Positions 26,996 through 34,922 of a stretch of 63,544 bases of DNA are shown here, in pieces. The DNA lies in the NCBI GenBank assembly GCA_013178275.1, contig JABLWZ010000024.1, positions 1-63,544 of the forward strand, given 5' to 3'. The translations under genes and the position numbers were made by a program. Source of the stretch: Bacillota bacterium (GTDB lineage: Bacteria; Bacillota; Ch66; Ch109). Below the pieces are notes generated by a model. That model was not told where the DNA came from and made no database searches. It saw only the letters and a program-made list of their open reading frames with translations. Numbering within the stretch: position 1 is the stretch's first letter; the number at the start of each line of letters is the position of its first letter.

Positions 26996-27838
26996 TTAAT
27001 AAATCCCGGGCGGGTTGTACTCGATTTCGGTTATCTCGACCTGGGCCCAGCTGAAGTCTCCCTCCGGCAGCCTCCATATCACCTCGCCCCGGGTCGGGAT
27101 GCGCAGGCCGTGACGCTCCCGGTGCCCCCGGGTCCGGGTCTCCCACAGCTCCAGGGTGTAGCGGCTCCCCTGCTGCCGGTGCCTCCAGGCGGTGAAGCGG
27201 ACCAGGTCCCCGGCCGGGTCGAAGTGGAACACCCCCTCGGTGGTGATCCCTCCCCAGGACATGACGGCCCGGGCCGACTGGTCGTCGACGGCCGCCCAGC
27301 TGATATAGGGGCTCAGGGCCGCGGTGGGGAACCACGCGGTCTCGGAAAGGTACCTCACCAGGCTGCCCTGATCGATCTCGTCCCCTCTGGCGTCCACCAC
27401 CGGGTACAGCGACATAGCCTTGATCAGCATGTGGCTCCGCCCCTCCAGGCAGAGGTCCCGACCCGCCAGGTGGATGAACGGGGCGGCCCTGACGAAGGCG
27501 AGCCAGACGAACCCCGGGTGCCCGACGTTGAAGTACTGCTCGGCCGCAAACGGCATCCAGGCGCCCTGGGGGCTGGTCCGCATGGTCCCGGTCTGCCGCA
27601 GCCGGACGGTCCGGATCCTCTCCTTCCCCACCACTCCCGACCGCTCCAGCCACCGCCGCACCGGTCGCGGCAGGGACCGCAGGTCCTCGCCGGTGATAGT
27701 CTGGCCGCCCTCGTCCCCCGAATGCAGCAGAAGCTCCCGGGCCTCTCCCCGCGCCATCCGCGCGAACCGGCGGCGGGCCGCGGCGGCCGCCAGCGCCAGC
27801 AGCAGGATAACCCCCAGGACCCCGAGCAGGTATCCCAT
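26996..27838 (-). CDS. Membrane-anchored DUF6544-like protein of unknown function
   Basis: About 280 aa, starting with one hydrophobic segment (MGYLLGVLGVILLLALAAAA) and then a globular domain. It has LPRPVRRWLERSGVVG, a GTMRTSPQGAWMPFAAEQYF motif, and WFPTAALSPYISWAAVDDQS in the middle. This pattern matches DUF6544/DUF6920-type proteins to my recollection; no activity is known. The start was set at 27838 after GGGAGGTG. It is monocistronic. Confidence 0.75.
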   Translation of the reverse strand: MGYLLGVLGVILLLALAAAAARRRFARMARGEARELLLHSGDEGGQTITGEDLRSLPRPVRRWLERSGVVGKERIRTVRLRQTGTMRTSPQGAWMPFAAEQYFNVGHPGFVWLAFVRAAPFIHLAGRDLCLEGRSHMLIKAMSLYPVVDARGDEIDQGSLVRYLSETAWFPTAALSPYISWAAVDDQSARAVMSWGGITTEGVFHFDPAGDLVRFTAWRHRQQGSRYTLELWETRTRGHRERHGLRIPTRGEVIWRLPEGDFSWAQVEITEIEYNPPGIY

Positions 27839-27975
27839 ACGACAGACACCTCCCGACACAGATTTAGATACTCCGGATTATTATGTCTGCCGGCAGCGGT
27901 CGGTATGACTAAAATAAACCGCCGGCGCCCCCTTTTCTATCAACGTCAGTCCTGGCCCTTGTTCTCCGAAACGAG

Positions 27976-28006
27976 TTGACCCGGCCCTTGGGGCCGGGTT
28001 TATACT
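27976..28006 (+). promoter_or_regulatory. MerR-type promoter with 19-bp spacer and operator palindrome
   Basis: TTGACC at 27976 and TATACT at 28001 are separated by exactly 19 bp, the over-long spacer typical of MerR-controlled promoters. ACCCGGCCC and GGGCCGGGT form a perfect 9-bp inverted repeat (27979-27999) between the boxes. It lies 21 bp before the merR-family gene, so autoregulation by DNA distortion is likely. Confidence 0.85.
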
Positions 28007-28027
28007 GGATACGAAGGTGGGATAGCA

Positions 28028-28888
28028 ATGGAAAATAGAATCAAGATCAGCGACTTCGTTAAACTAACTGGAAGTACGCTAAAAACCGTTAAATACTATC
28101 ATAAGATCGGTCTGTTGAGTGAACCGGAACGCTCCTCGGGGGGATACCGCTTATACGGGCCGGCGGAGCTAGCCCGTATGCTGTCGATCAAACGCTTAAA
28201 ATCCCTGGGGCTGGACCTGCAGCGCGTCAAAACAATCCTGGGCGAATCAGGCGATCCCAGGACCCTGCGCGAAGTCCTGCGGTCTTTGCAGATCGAGCTG
28301 TTAAGCGAGAAGCAAAATCTCGAAGAGCGGTTGGCGAGGATTGAAAAACTGCTCGCTGAAGGCGAGGTGCGCCTGGGTGAGGATACATCCGGCTCTCCTT
28401 CTTTTAAAATGATCGCGGAGATACTTGGACCCGATCAGATGGAAAGGTATACCCAGGCCTGCCCGGAGCTATCCGATCAGCACCAAAAATTGTACGGCAT
28501 CCTGGACGATTTCCAGTGGGGTGAGGATTACCGGGATACGTTTCGGGCCCTGGCGGAGTATTTCAAGGCGCGTCCGGAGCAGTATCAGATGGCTTTGGAT
28601 TCCGGCGCGCGTCTTGCCCGGCTGGCCCAGCTGTCCGAAGATGACCCGGAGGTCGAGGCCCTGGCCCGGGAATCTGTCGAACTCATCAAGAGCATGCCGC
28701 TGTTAGAGGAGATGTTGTGCAGCCAGTCGGGACCGAAAAAACCTTTGGCCGGCTTATATGATGAGCTGGTAGCCGGCGTGCTCTCGCCGGCCCAGATGAG
28801 GTACAAGCAGCTTTTCGAAAAGTATCTCTATCAAGGTGCCGGTAAACAAACCAGCAAAAAGCCGCCTGAACCAAGTTACCAGGATTAA
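28028..28888 (+). CDS. MerR-family transcriptional regulator
   Basis: The 286-aa protein has an N-terminal winged-helix MerR domain (KISDFVKLTGSTLKTVKYYH, then IGLLSEPERSSGGYRLYG). A long coiled-coil helix follows (about 85-125, KQNLEERLARIEKLL), and then a C-terminal domain of about 150 aa resembling the TipA-S/large-effector type. It is preceded by a 19-bp-spacer promoter and followed closely by the isoprenylcysteine methyltransferase-like gene, probably co-transcribed. The inducer is unknown. Confidence 0.9.
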   Translation: MENRIKISDFVKLTGSTLKTVKYYHKIGLLSEPERSSGGYRLYGPAELARMLSIKRLKSLGLDLQRVKTILGESGDPRTLREVLRSLQIELLSEKQNLEERLARIEKLLAEGEVRLGEDTSGSPSFKMIAEILGPDQMERYTQACPELSDQHQKLYGILDDFQWGEDYRDTFRALAEYFKARPEQYQMALDSGARLARLAQLSEDDPEVEALARESVELIKSMPLLEEMLCSQSGPKKPLAGLYDELVAGVLSPAQMRYKQLFEKYLYQGAGKQTSKKPPEPSYQD

Positions 28889-28903
28889 GGGGGGGTGTTG
28901 ATC

Positions 28904-29581
28904 GTGGAAGGCAGTACTGAATTATCCGCGTCCAGGGCTTATCGGATACCGATAATCATTGCGCTTGTGATTGGCCTGGTCTTATTTCTTCCCGCCGGTT
29001 CGCTGAGGTATTGGGAGGCATGGATTTATTGGTTGATAACCTTTGCTTTTACGCTGTTTATCGCTGCCTATTTCCTGAAGAAAAGTCCCGAGTTCCTGGC
29101 GAGACGGAGCCAGTTTAAAGAAAAGGAACCGCAGCCAGGCGTCATGCGGATCTTATCGTTCCTGTCGGTGCTGAGCCTGTTGATCCCCGGCCTCGATTAC
29201 CGTTTTCACTGGTCGCTGGTGCCGGCTTGGGCGGTCATCGTCTCGGATGCTTTTGTCTTCCTCGGATTTGTGTTCATCTTCGTGGTTTTCAAGGAAAACA
29301 GCTATGCCTCGACCATCATTCAGGTCGAGCAAGAACAGCGGGTGATAACGACCGGTCCCTACGCCATAGTCCGCCACCCGATGTACGCGGCAGTATTGTT
29401 GATCTCTCTGTTCACTCCGCTTGCCCTCGGTTCATACTGGGCGTTGATCTACTTTCTTCTTGCCATACCCGTGAATATACTCAGGATAAAAAAAGAAGAA
29501 GAGGTGCTGCTGCGGGACCTTCCGGGGTACAGAGACTATTGTTTAAAGACCCGTTACCGCCTGATTCCAGCGATCTGGTAA
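28904..29581 (+). CDS. Isoprenylcysteine carboxyl methyltransferase-family membrane protein
   Basis: The protein of about 226 aa has five or so membrane segments and the C-terminal PEMT/ICMT-like motif TTGPYAIVRHPMYAAVLL followed by YRDYCLKTRYRLIP. Bacterial members methylate small molecules or are of unknown role; prenyl-cysteine substrates are unlikely here. The gene starts within 20 bp of the merR stop. GTG 28904 or TTG 28898 are both compatible with the AAGGGGGGG site. It is probably regulated by the MerR protein. Confidence 0.85.
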   Translation: MEGSTELSASRAYRIPIIIALVIGLVLFLPAGSLRYWEAWIYWLITFAFTLFIAAYFLKKSPEFLARRSQFKEKEPQPGVMRILSFLSVLSLLIPGLDYRFHWSLVPAWAVIVSDAFVFLGFVFIFVVFKENSYASTIIQVEQEQRVITTGPYAIVRHPMYAAVLLISLFTPLALGSYWALIYFLLAIPVNILRIKKEEEVLLRDLPGYRDYCLKTRYRLIPAIW

Positions 29582-29688
29582 AGAGTCCGCAAGCAGGTTT
29601 ATCCAGACAAATTAATGTTCGTACTTTTCTTTTCTTCGAAAATAATATATCCTACTTATCGAAACAAAGCTTTAGGGAGGTTTTTGGG

Positions 29689-30501
29689 TTGGTCGTCTTC
29701 GACTATGAACTCTGCAGCTCCTGCTCTATCTGTACCGCGGTATGCCCCGCGGGGATCATCAACGATAAGGAAGGAATTCCAAGCATCAAGGCCGGTCTGG
29801 AGGTCCACTGCATCCGCTGCGGGCACTGCGAGGCCCACTGCCCGGTGCAGGCGGTCAGCGTCGAATACCCGGAAGCGCGGCCCTTTACCGGCGCGGTTTC
29901 GGCCTCACCCGTCACCGCCCAGCAGATAAGCGGTCACCTGGCCGGCCGGCGTTCGGTGCGACGCTATAAGGATACCCCGGTGGAGAAAAAGGTCATTGAG
30001 GAGCTGCTGGAAGTGGCCCGGTTTTCCCCTACCGGGAGCAACGCCCAGCCGGTGGCCTGGACCATCATCTTAGACCGACAGAAGATGCGGGAAATGGCAC
30101 AGACCGTGGTGGAATGGATGAAGGGGTTGATCGCCGCCTACCCCGATCGGCCCGACAGCCAGTACTTCAGCCTCTTCGTCAATGAATGGGATAAAGGCCG
30201 CGACCGGATCTTCCGGGGCGCGCCGCACCTGGCGGTGGTCCACGGTCCCTCCGACGGGCGGCTGGGGAACACCAACGGGGTGATCGCCGCCACCTACCTC
30301 GAGGTCGCCGCGCCGGCTTTCGGCATCGGGACCTGCTGGGCGGGGCTGTTCCTGATTGCCTCCCAGTTCTCCCCGGAACTCAGGGCCAAGCTGGAACTCC
30401 CCGAGGACCACTCCGCGCAGGGGGCCCTGATGTTTGGCTATCCCGAGTATCAGCCCAGCCGGATACCCAAGCGCAACGCCGGGCGGGTAAGGTGGATGTA
30501 G
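29689..30501 (+). CDS. Ferredoxin-nitroreductase fusion
   Basis: The 270-aa protein starts at a TTG placed 8 nt after AGGGAGG. The N-terminal 55 residues hold two 4Fe-4S motifs (CSSCSICTAVCP and CIRCGHCEAHCP). The remainder is an FMN nitroreductase domain with RRSVRRYKDTPV, FSPTGSNAQPVAW and GIGTCWAGLF. Such proteins reduce nitro compounds or unknown substrates with ferredoxin-level electrons. It is separated by about 100 bp from the methyltransferase gene. Confidence 0.92.
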   Translation: MVVFDYELCSSCSICTAVCPAGIINDKEGIPSIKAGLEVHCIRCGHCEAHCPVQAVSVEYPEARPFTGAVSASPVTAQQISGHLAGRRSVRRYKDTPVEKKVIEELLEVARFSPTGSNAQPVAWTIILDRQKMREMAQTVVEWMKGLIAAYPDRPDSQYFSLFVNEWDKGRDRIFRGAPHLAVVHGPSDGRLGNTNGVIAATYLEVAAPAFGIGTCWAGLFLIASQFSPELRAKLELPEDHSAQGALMFGYPEYQPSRIPKRNAGRVRWM

Positions 30502-30692
30502 CGGTTTATCGGTCGGATTCTACATGCCCGCCCCGGGGCGCCGGAGGCGGGCTGTCCTTTCTTTAAGCGGGGCGGCGCGGCCAGGCATTGTCAGCTATCT
30601 GGGTCCGTGTTAATATCAATCTAGAAACCGGGGAGGCGTAACCGGCTGGCGGCCTCGGCGGTACAAACGATTTCAAGGAGAAGCGTTCGGAG

Positions 30693-31139
30693 ATGACCAA
30701 GAAACTTGCCACGGAGCTGTTGCGGGAGCAGTTTAAGAACACCCGGGTAAACTGCTGGGACCTGATGAAGCCCGAACTGGTCGAATACGTGGAAGGCAAA
30801 AGCATGACCTTCAGGTTCCCGGTGCTGGAGATCTACTCGAACCCCAGGAAGTCGATGCAGGGAGGGTTCATCTCCGCCGCCTTCGACAACTCGTACGGCC
30901 CCCTGGCCTCCGTGGTCACCGGGCAGCTGGAGATGGCGTCGGTCGACCTCTGCGTCAACTACCACCGGCCCATCTTCGAGAACGATACCCTGACGGTCAA
31001 GGTGTACATCAAGTCGAAGGGAAAAAACATCCTGCACCTGACCGGGGAGGCCTTCGACTCGAAAGACCGGCTGATCGCCTCGTCGGTGACCAACATCATG
31101 CTGCTGGAAAAAGAGAAGTTCCATAAGAAGCCCCAGTGA
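30693..31139 (+). CDS. PaaI-type hot-dog thioesterase
   Basis: The 148-aa protein has the hot-dog thioesterase core. The PaaI pattern is visible in GGFISAAFDNSYGPLASVV (catalytic Asp region), then MASVDLCVNYHRPI and VKVYIKSKGKNILHLTGEA. It probably hydrolyses acyl-CoA esters. AAGGAG precedes the ATG by about 11 nt. Its substrate and partners are not evident. Confidence 0.85.
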   Translation: MTKKLATELLREQFKNTRVNCWDLMKPELVEYVEGKSMTFRFPVLEIYSNPRKSMQGGFISAAFDNSYGPLASVVTGQLEMASVDLCVNYHRPIFENDTLTVKVYIKSKGKNILHLTGEAFDSKDRLIASSVTNIMLLEKEKFHKKPQ

Positions 31140-31293
31140 AAGCGGCCGGCCCCGGGGGCGACCGGATGACCGAGCGCCCGTGGTGCGCCGTTGCGGCGCG
31201 GCAGGGCACCGGGGCGGGGGTTTAAGGACCGACAAAGAAGTTATCGAGTTGACCCGGCTGGACGTATTGAGATGAAAAGCGGTTGAAATGAGC

Positions 31294-31325
31294 AAAAACC
31301 TGGCTGATCAGGGCCAGGTTTTTAA
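31294..31325 (+). terminator. Terminator downstream of the thioesterase gene
   Basis: AAAAACCTGGC and GCCAGGTTTTT pair around a TGATCAGG loop, ending in a T-run on the plus strand. It is symmetrical enough to work in both directions. Confidence 0.8.
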
Positions 31326-31366
31326 GTTTCCTGGGCTTTTCATACCCGGGCCAGGTTAGTTTTACT

Positions 31367-31395
31367 TTGCACTTTTAGTCACATAGTGGTAAAAT
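31367..31395 (+). promoter_or_regulatory. Sigma-A-type promoter upstream of the feoA leader
   Basis: TTGCAC (31367) and TAAAAT (31390) are separated by 17 bp, close to the consensus. Transcription would start near 31402, a few bases before the structured element. Confidence 0.75.
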
Positions 31396-31401
31396 ACGTT
31401 G

Positions 31402-31470
31402 TTGTAGGAGTTAAAAACCCGGCTGACCGTTGCCAGCCGTAAATGGCTACAAGGTGTCCGGTTTTTATTA
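31402..31470 (+). ncRNA. Structured leader or attenuator upstream of feoA
   Basis: AAAAACCCGG (31413-31422) can pair with CCGGTTTTT (31458-31466). Inside it two small hairpins are possible: GGCTG/CAGCC (31421-31438) and GCC/GGC around GTAAAT (31436-31447). The element starts right after a good promoter and ends in a U-run, so it could be an attenuator, a riboswitch expression platform or a short sRNA. I do not recognise a known riboswitch class. Confidence 0.5.
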
Positions 31471-31642
31471 CACCTCACCTGAAAACCCAGGAGGTTCTAA
31501 TAGTTCAAATCCTTCTGTTCCGCCAGTTTCGAACATTCTTTGGCAGCGATCTAATATCTGGCATATTTTTTGCATTATATTCGTGTATGCCTTCACAAAG
31601 CATTAAACGCAGACTATTCACCGGAAAGGAGCAGCAGGCATC

Positions 31643-31867
31643 ATGACTCTACTAGACTTGGAGGCTGGAGAACGGGCGACCGTCAAAGAGATACCGGGAG
31701 AAGACCTCCAGTATCAGTTATCCTTTTCCGACATCTACCCCGGGTCCGAGGTCGAGGTAGTAGGAAAGTTTCCCGGCATGGGGGTATTACTGCTCAAGGC
31801 CAACGAAGAACTGGCCACCCTCCAGCAGGATAAGGCAAAGAGCATCGAGATCGAAAAGCTGAGCTGA
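31643..31867 (+). CDS. FeoA-domain protein
   Basis: The 74-aa protein is a single SH3-like FeoA domain (TLLDLEAGERATVKEI, DIYPGSEVEVVGKFPGMGVL). FeoA normally assists the ferrous-iron permease FeoB, but no feoB is adjacent. GGAAAGGAG lies upstream of the ATG. A stand-alone FeoA may act with an iron-dependent regulator or a distant FeoB. The long structured leader suggests regulated expression. Confidence 0.85.
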   Translation: MTLLDLEAGERATVKEIPGEDLQYQLSFSDIYPGSEVEVVGKFPGMGVLLLKANEELATLQQDKAKSIEIEKLS

Positions 31868-32081
31868 GCGATCATCTTTGCGCCCGGTTAACCGATCCAA
31901 AGTTACAAAAATGGGACAAAACTGTCCCACAAGTGTACATAATTGTACCATTCCGGCGGATCAGGTTATCCCCGACAACAGTACCAGATGAATCCATTGT
32001 GATTCATTTTGGTTTAAACTATAACGAAGGCCTGGCCTCCATAGGGCCAGGTCTTGGTTTTGGGGGGAGTCCCGAGTCTCC

Positions 32082-32291
32082 CTAACGTCCCCCGATTTTC
32101 TGCTCTTTAGGTCCTTCATCCACTATTTTTCTGAGCTTCTTGATCGCCGCGAGCGAGATGAAGAATTCTACCTTTCGAGGATGGGTATGAGCTGAATACG
32201 ATCTCTTTTCAGTATTGTACTCCGGCTTGTCCTGCTCGGCCCGCTTCTTGGCCGCTGCCCTCTTCTCTTCCTCGGTCTTCCTTCCGGTCAA
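32082..32291 (-). CDS. Small charged hypothetical protein
   Basis: A possible 69-aa protein, rich in Lys, Arg and Glu at its N-terminus (TEEEKRAAAKKRAEQ). A hydrophobic helix (FFISLAAIKKLRKIV) lies near the C-terminus. GAAGGTG lies 8 nt before the ATG. I do not recognise a family, and coding status is uncertain. Confidence 0.4.
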   Translation of the reverse strand: MTGRKTEEEKRAAAKKRAEQDKPEYNTEKRSYSAHTHPRKVEFFISLAAIKKLRKIVDEGPKEQKIGGR

Positions 32292-32379
32292 GCTATCACA
32301 CCTTCTATTATACTTTCCGCTTTAACCCCGGCTGCCTGCTGTCCTTCAGTTCCTCCAGCTTACAACTATTAATAATACC

Positions 32380-32395
32380 GGGGACGGCTCTCATT
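32380..32395 (+). repeat. Dispersed GGGGACGG repeat, copy A
   Basis: GGGGACGGCTCTCATT here resembles GGGGACGGTTCTC at 33639 and GGGGACGGTTCTTTTGC at 42051. Such GGGGACGGTTCT sequences are, to my recollection, frequent in Firmicute genomes around REP/RAYT-type elements; no transposase is present here. Confidence 0.5.
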
Positions 32396-32726
32396 GACAA
32401 CCTCTTCTTCCCAAATCCAAAACCTCGATCTCCAGCAGGGTCAGTATCTGCCCCGGCAGCAGCAGCGAGTGCTCCGTCAGGACGTAGCTCCCCCCGTCCA
32501 GGTACTCCTCCCCGATCCACCTCTCGATCGGTATCGCTCCCCGAAACTCCCCCGCCATCCCCTGGAAGATCGCGAGCGCTCCCGTCCCCGGCGGGCAGGT
32601 CGCCCCCTCCCGGGGCAGCGCCTCCAGGGGGAAAGGGAACCCGCCCGAGGTCCCCAGGACAGTGATGCGGCCCTTGATGACGCGGATCAGGGCGGTGCTT
32701 TTATGATTATCGTTTGGAACGCGCAT
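32391..32726 (-). CDS. Hypothetical 111-aa protein (pseudogene copy nearby)
   Basis: I do not recognise this protein. It has a beta-rich N-terminus (STALIRVIKGRITVLGTSGG) and ends with LLPGQILTLLEIEVLDLG. A truncated copy of its C-terminal part lies at 33582-33630 beyond the XRE gene pair, which shows that the sequence was duplicated. Its start is 24 bp from the XRE gene stop. Confidence 0.6.
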   Translation of the reverse strand: MRVPNDNHKSTALIRVIKGRITVLGTSGGFPFPLEALPREGATCPPGTGALAIFQGMAGEFRGAIPIERWIGEEYLDGGSYVLTEHSLLLPGQILTLLEIEVLDLGRRGCQ

Positions 32727-32750
32727 GGCTCGATAAGCTCCTTTATTGGT

Positions 32751-33014
32751 TTAGCCGGATGTGCCCTGCTCTTTTTCCTTTTTAACGGTTTTTGGTATCG
32801 TCGGGCTATGTTTTCTATATTTAAACTCTTGGTGCAAAAAAATATCATCGAGCGGAACCGCGAACTTGCTGTGAATCTTCAAACCAACCTTCTTAGATAT
32901 CGGCCGGTCACCATTTTCGATCATTGTGTAGTAGCTTTTGCATATTCCTAAGCAGCGCGCCATCTGGGTTTTTGTATATCCATGCTCCTCCCTTATTCTT
33001 TTAATGACGTTCAT
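32751..33014 (-). CDS. XRE-family repressor-like protein (short)
   Basis: The 87-aa protein is mostly a Cro/C1 helix-turn-helix (HGYTKTQMARCLGICKSYYT followed by MIENGDRPISKKVGLKI), with a short basic tail. It resembles phage or integrative-element regulators. It is divergent from the XRE gene at 33158, with 143 bp between starts that contain repeated TTCACA/TGTGAA half-sites. Confidence 0.85.
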   Translation of the reverse strand: MNVIKRIREEHGYTKTQMARCLGICKSYYTMIENGDRPISKKVGLKIHSKFAVPLDDIFLHQEFKYRKHSPTIPKTVKKEKEQGTSG

Positions 33015-33024
33015 TTATATTAAC

Positions 33025-33135
33025 CCCCCATATAACATGAACTAACCAAATTATATTTCACATAAGTTGTTCCGTCAATGAAATTTGGCCACATTATGTG
33101 AACTTTTTTAATAAAGTTCACAATTTGTGATAATC
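33025..33135. promoter_or_regulatory. Divergent XRE control region with repeated half-sites
   Basis: Related half-sites recur: AACATGAACT (about 33034), TTTCACATAAG (about 33056), CACATTATGTGAACT (33090) and GTTCACAATTTGTGATAA (33116). They look like TTCACA/TGTGAA operator arms for one or both divergent XRE proteins, in an arrangement like phage lysogeny switches. AT content is high. Confidence 0.6.
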
Positions 33136-33157
33136 TAATACCTGGGAGATGGAAAAT

Positions 33158-33496
33158 ATGCCATTCGGAGATAGGTTAAGAGATTTAAGAAATGAAAATG
33201 ATTTAAAACAGAAAGATTTAGGAAAAATCATCGGAGTAGCTAAATCTACAGTTTCCCAATGGGAATCTGGGGGCCGTACCCCGGACGCTTCGACTTTAAT
33301 CAAACTTGCCGATTTCTTTAAGGTGAGTGTAGATTATCTGCTTGATAGAACAAATTACAGCCTAATGGGGGACGACCTGAAGGAATGGCGTGAGATAATC
33401 GAAAAGGCTGCCAGCAGCGGAATTAAGCCCGTATATATAAAGCATTTTATTGAGACTCATGTAAATCTTGCTGCAGATATGGCGAAGAAGAAATAG
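33158..33496 (+). CDS. XRE-family regulator with C-terminal oligomerisation tail
   Basis: The protein of about 112 aa has a classic helix-turn-helix (NDLKQKDLGKIIGVAKSTVS, then QWESGGRTPDASTLIKLADFF) followed by a roughly 45-aa helical tail. This matches ImmR/SinR-like repressors of mobile elements. The start was placed at 33158, 9 nt after GGGAG, because the upstream ATG at 33149 abuts that site. No ImmA-type protease follows, so the module may be a remnant. Confidence 0.9.
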   Translation: MPFGDRLRDLRNENDLKQKDLGKIIGVAKSTVSQWESGGRTPDASTLIKLADFFKVSVDYLLDRTNYSLMGDDLKEWREIIEKAASSGIKPVYIKHFIETHVNLAADMAKKK

Positions 33497-33581
33497 CAAT
33501 GTTATTTACCATTTGCTAAAAAGTAGCGGTCTTAATGTTCGGCGGCGGTTGCGGCCTGAGACGCGCCGCTGGAACCTAGAT

Positions 33582-33630
33582 TTACTTAGCGGTGGCCTCT
33601 ACCTCCAGCAGGGTCAGGATCTCCCCCGGC
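33582..33630 (-). pseudogene. C-terminal remnant of the 32391-32726 gene
   Basis: On the minus strand this piece reads PGEILTLLEVEATAK then stop. It matches PGQILTLLEIE of the hypothetical protein at 32391-32726, with close DNA similarity over about 30 bases. The rest of the gene is missing; the homology stops next to a GGGGACGGTTCTC repeat at 33639. Confidence 0.75.
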
Positions 33631-33638
33631 CGATGCGC

Positions 33639-33656
33639 GGGGGACGGTTCTCTTGC
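33639..33656 (+). repeat. Dispersed GGGGACGG repeat, copy B
   Basis: GGGGACGGTTCTC abuts the truncated end of the pseudogene at 33582-33630. The position suggests that recombination at this repeat truncated the gene. Confidence 0.5.
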
Positions 33657-33817
33657 CTCATTCACATAGATGCGTACTTATTTTTTCTTGTTTCCATACT
33701 ATAGGGCCCAGTATCAGCGAAGCTTAAAATTTTCTTTTTTTGATACCGTGACCCCTAAAAGGGCTGAATAAAGTAAACCTGGAATGGGGGTTACATTGTA
33801 TCGCCCATAATATGAGA

Positions 33818-33857
33818 AAAATGGTTACTGCTACGGTCTAGTGCACGTAACCATTTT
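33818..33857 (+). terminator. Perfect 11-bp hairpin, probable terminator
   Basis: AAAATGGTTAC (33818-33828) and GTAACCATTTT (33847-33857) are perfect complements around an 18-nt loop, followed by an A/T-rich tail. It could end transcription from the XRE gene at 33496. Confidence 0.55.
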
Positions 33858-33891
33858 CAATATTTTGATATTTTTCATCTTAAAAGCTAAA

Positions 33892-33941
33892 GGGGGTCGT
33901 GGCTGAAAACTATAGTTTCAACACGGCCCCCCAGTTTTTTT
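33892..33941. terminator. Terminator at the end of the lipoprotein gene
   Basis: GGGGGTCGTG and CACGGCCCCC pair (one bulge), with an inner GAAAACTATAGTTTC palindrome. The plus strand ends in seven T residues, and the minus-strand lipoprotein gene stops inside it. It is probably bidirectional. Confidence 0.7.
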
Positions 33942-34617
33942 AGTTGATTTTTATCTGGTTTTCGTCCACCGTTTTCATAATGTCGTCATAGGTAAACCAG
34001 CCGATGGATTCCCGGAATATGTAGCCCGGGTCAGTGGCGTGCTGCGCGGCTATAGCCTTCCAATCTTTATTAGTGGCAAATTCGCGGTCGAGGGCTAATT
34101 CAGCTCCTGAGCTAAACTTGCCGGGGTTATCTTTATCGGCAACTTCAGCGGCGAAATTCACTTCTTCTACCTTGGGGTTGGTAAATAAAATACTGCTTCC
34201 CAAAATGGCTGTGCCGCCGGCTACTTTAAGATACTCAGTCCCGTTGGTGGGAGGAGTGCTGGGGGTAAAGTGAATAGTTATTTTCTTTTGGCCGGCTTTT
34301 TCTTTAACATCCTCAACTTCAACGCTAGTTATATCCTTGGGGAAATTGGTATCAATGGTGGCCGGCTTTCCTGCAGCGTCCAATGTGAGTGCCAGTTTGA
34401 CATTATCGGCATTAATTGCGGCGGTTGTCCAATCAATAGCCGGCTTTTTAGGCTGTTCTTGAGCTGCCTGGCTCTGGTTGGTCTGCTGGCTGGTAGGTTG
34501 TGTTGAGTTGCTGCACCCCAACATGCTAAGACTGCCTATTAGCAGAACCGTCCAAAGCAAAACCCAAATCTTCTTCCCGAATATCCTTTTTTCTTCCGTC
34601 CCACACTTTCCTTCCAT
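33940..34617 (-). CDS. Lipoprotein with a parvulin-like C-terminal segment, function unknown
   Basis: The protein of about 225 aa starts with a basic N-terminus and hydrophobic helix ending in the lipobox LSMLGC, so it is a predicted membrane-anchored lipoprotein. A Gln/Ser/Thr-rich linker follows. The middle domain (VKLALTLDAAGKPATIDTNF, KITIHFTPSTPP) is a beta-sandwich-like segment. The C-terminal FATNKDWKAIAAQHATDP and ESIGWFTYDDIM somewhat recall a peptidyl-prolyl isomerase (PrsA-type) end. The start at 34617 follows GAGGAGGG. I cannot assign a function. Confidence 0.75.
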   Translation of the reverse strand: MEGKCGTEEKRIFGKKIWVLLWTVLLIGSLSMLGCSNSTQPTSQQTNQSQAAQEQPKKPAIDWTTAAINADNVKLALTLDAAGKPATIDTNFPKDITSVEVEDVKEKAGQKKITIHFTPSTPPTNGTEYLKVAGGTAILGSSILFTNPKVEEVNFAAEVADKDNPGKFSSGAELALDREFATNKDWKAIAAQHATDPGYIFRESIGWFTYDDIMKTVDENQIKIN

Positions 34618-34922
34618 TAAAAACCCTCCTCTTCCAATAATTGCTTCAATATGTACTTGTCCTTTCGCCTTTGTTGAAAAAACCGGAAATGATTCCATAC
34701 AAGCAGGCAATTAAGTCTGGGTTGTTTACTTCACTTACCCAACTCAATTGCCAAAGTTCATATTCATGTAATGAACTTCTCTAGATCTGACAGAATTTCG
34801 AAACGGCCAAATCTAGAGACATTGCCTCACATCCCTCCCTCGATAGAAGTCCCGCCATTATTAGGACGAATGCCCCAAATAATAGTTTTTTTCATCTTAG
34901 CAATCCGCACTTACAACCCACC

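Larger units (their letters stand above)
31140..31642. other. 503-bp region with terminator, promoter and structured leader
   Basis: No gene is convincing here. The region contains a terminator at 31294-31325, a strong promoter at 31367-31395 and a structured element at 31413-31466. About 175 bp then remain before feoA. A 67-codon frame at 31443-31646 overlaps the structure and has no recognisable features. Confidence 0.6.
33497..33939. other. 443-bp intergenic region with remnant, repeat and hairpins
   Basis: Besides the gene remnant and GGGGACGG repeat, this region holds a perfect 11-bp inverted repeat at 33818-33857 and a terminator at 33892-33941. No intact gene is visible; a 78-codon frame at 33468-33704 crosses the remnant and is rejected. 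Confidence 0.6.
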
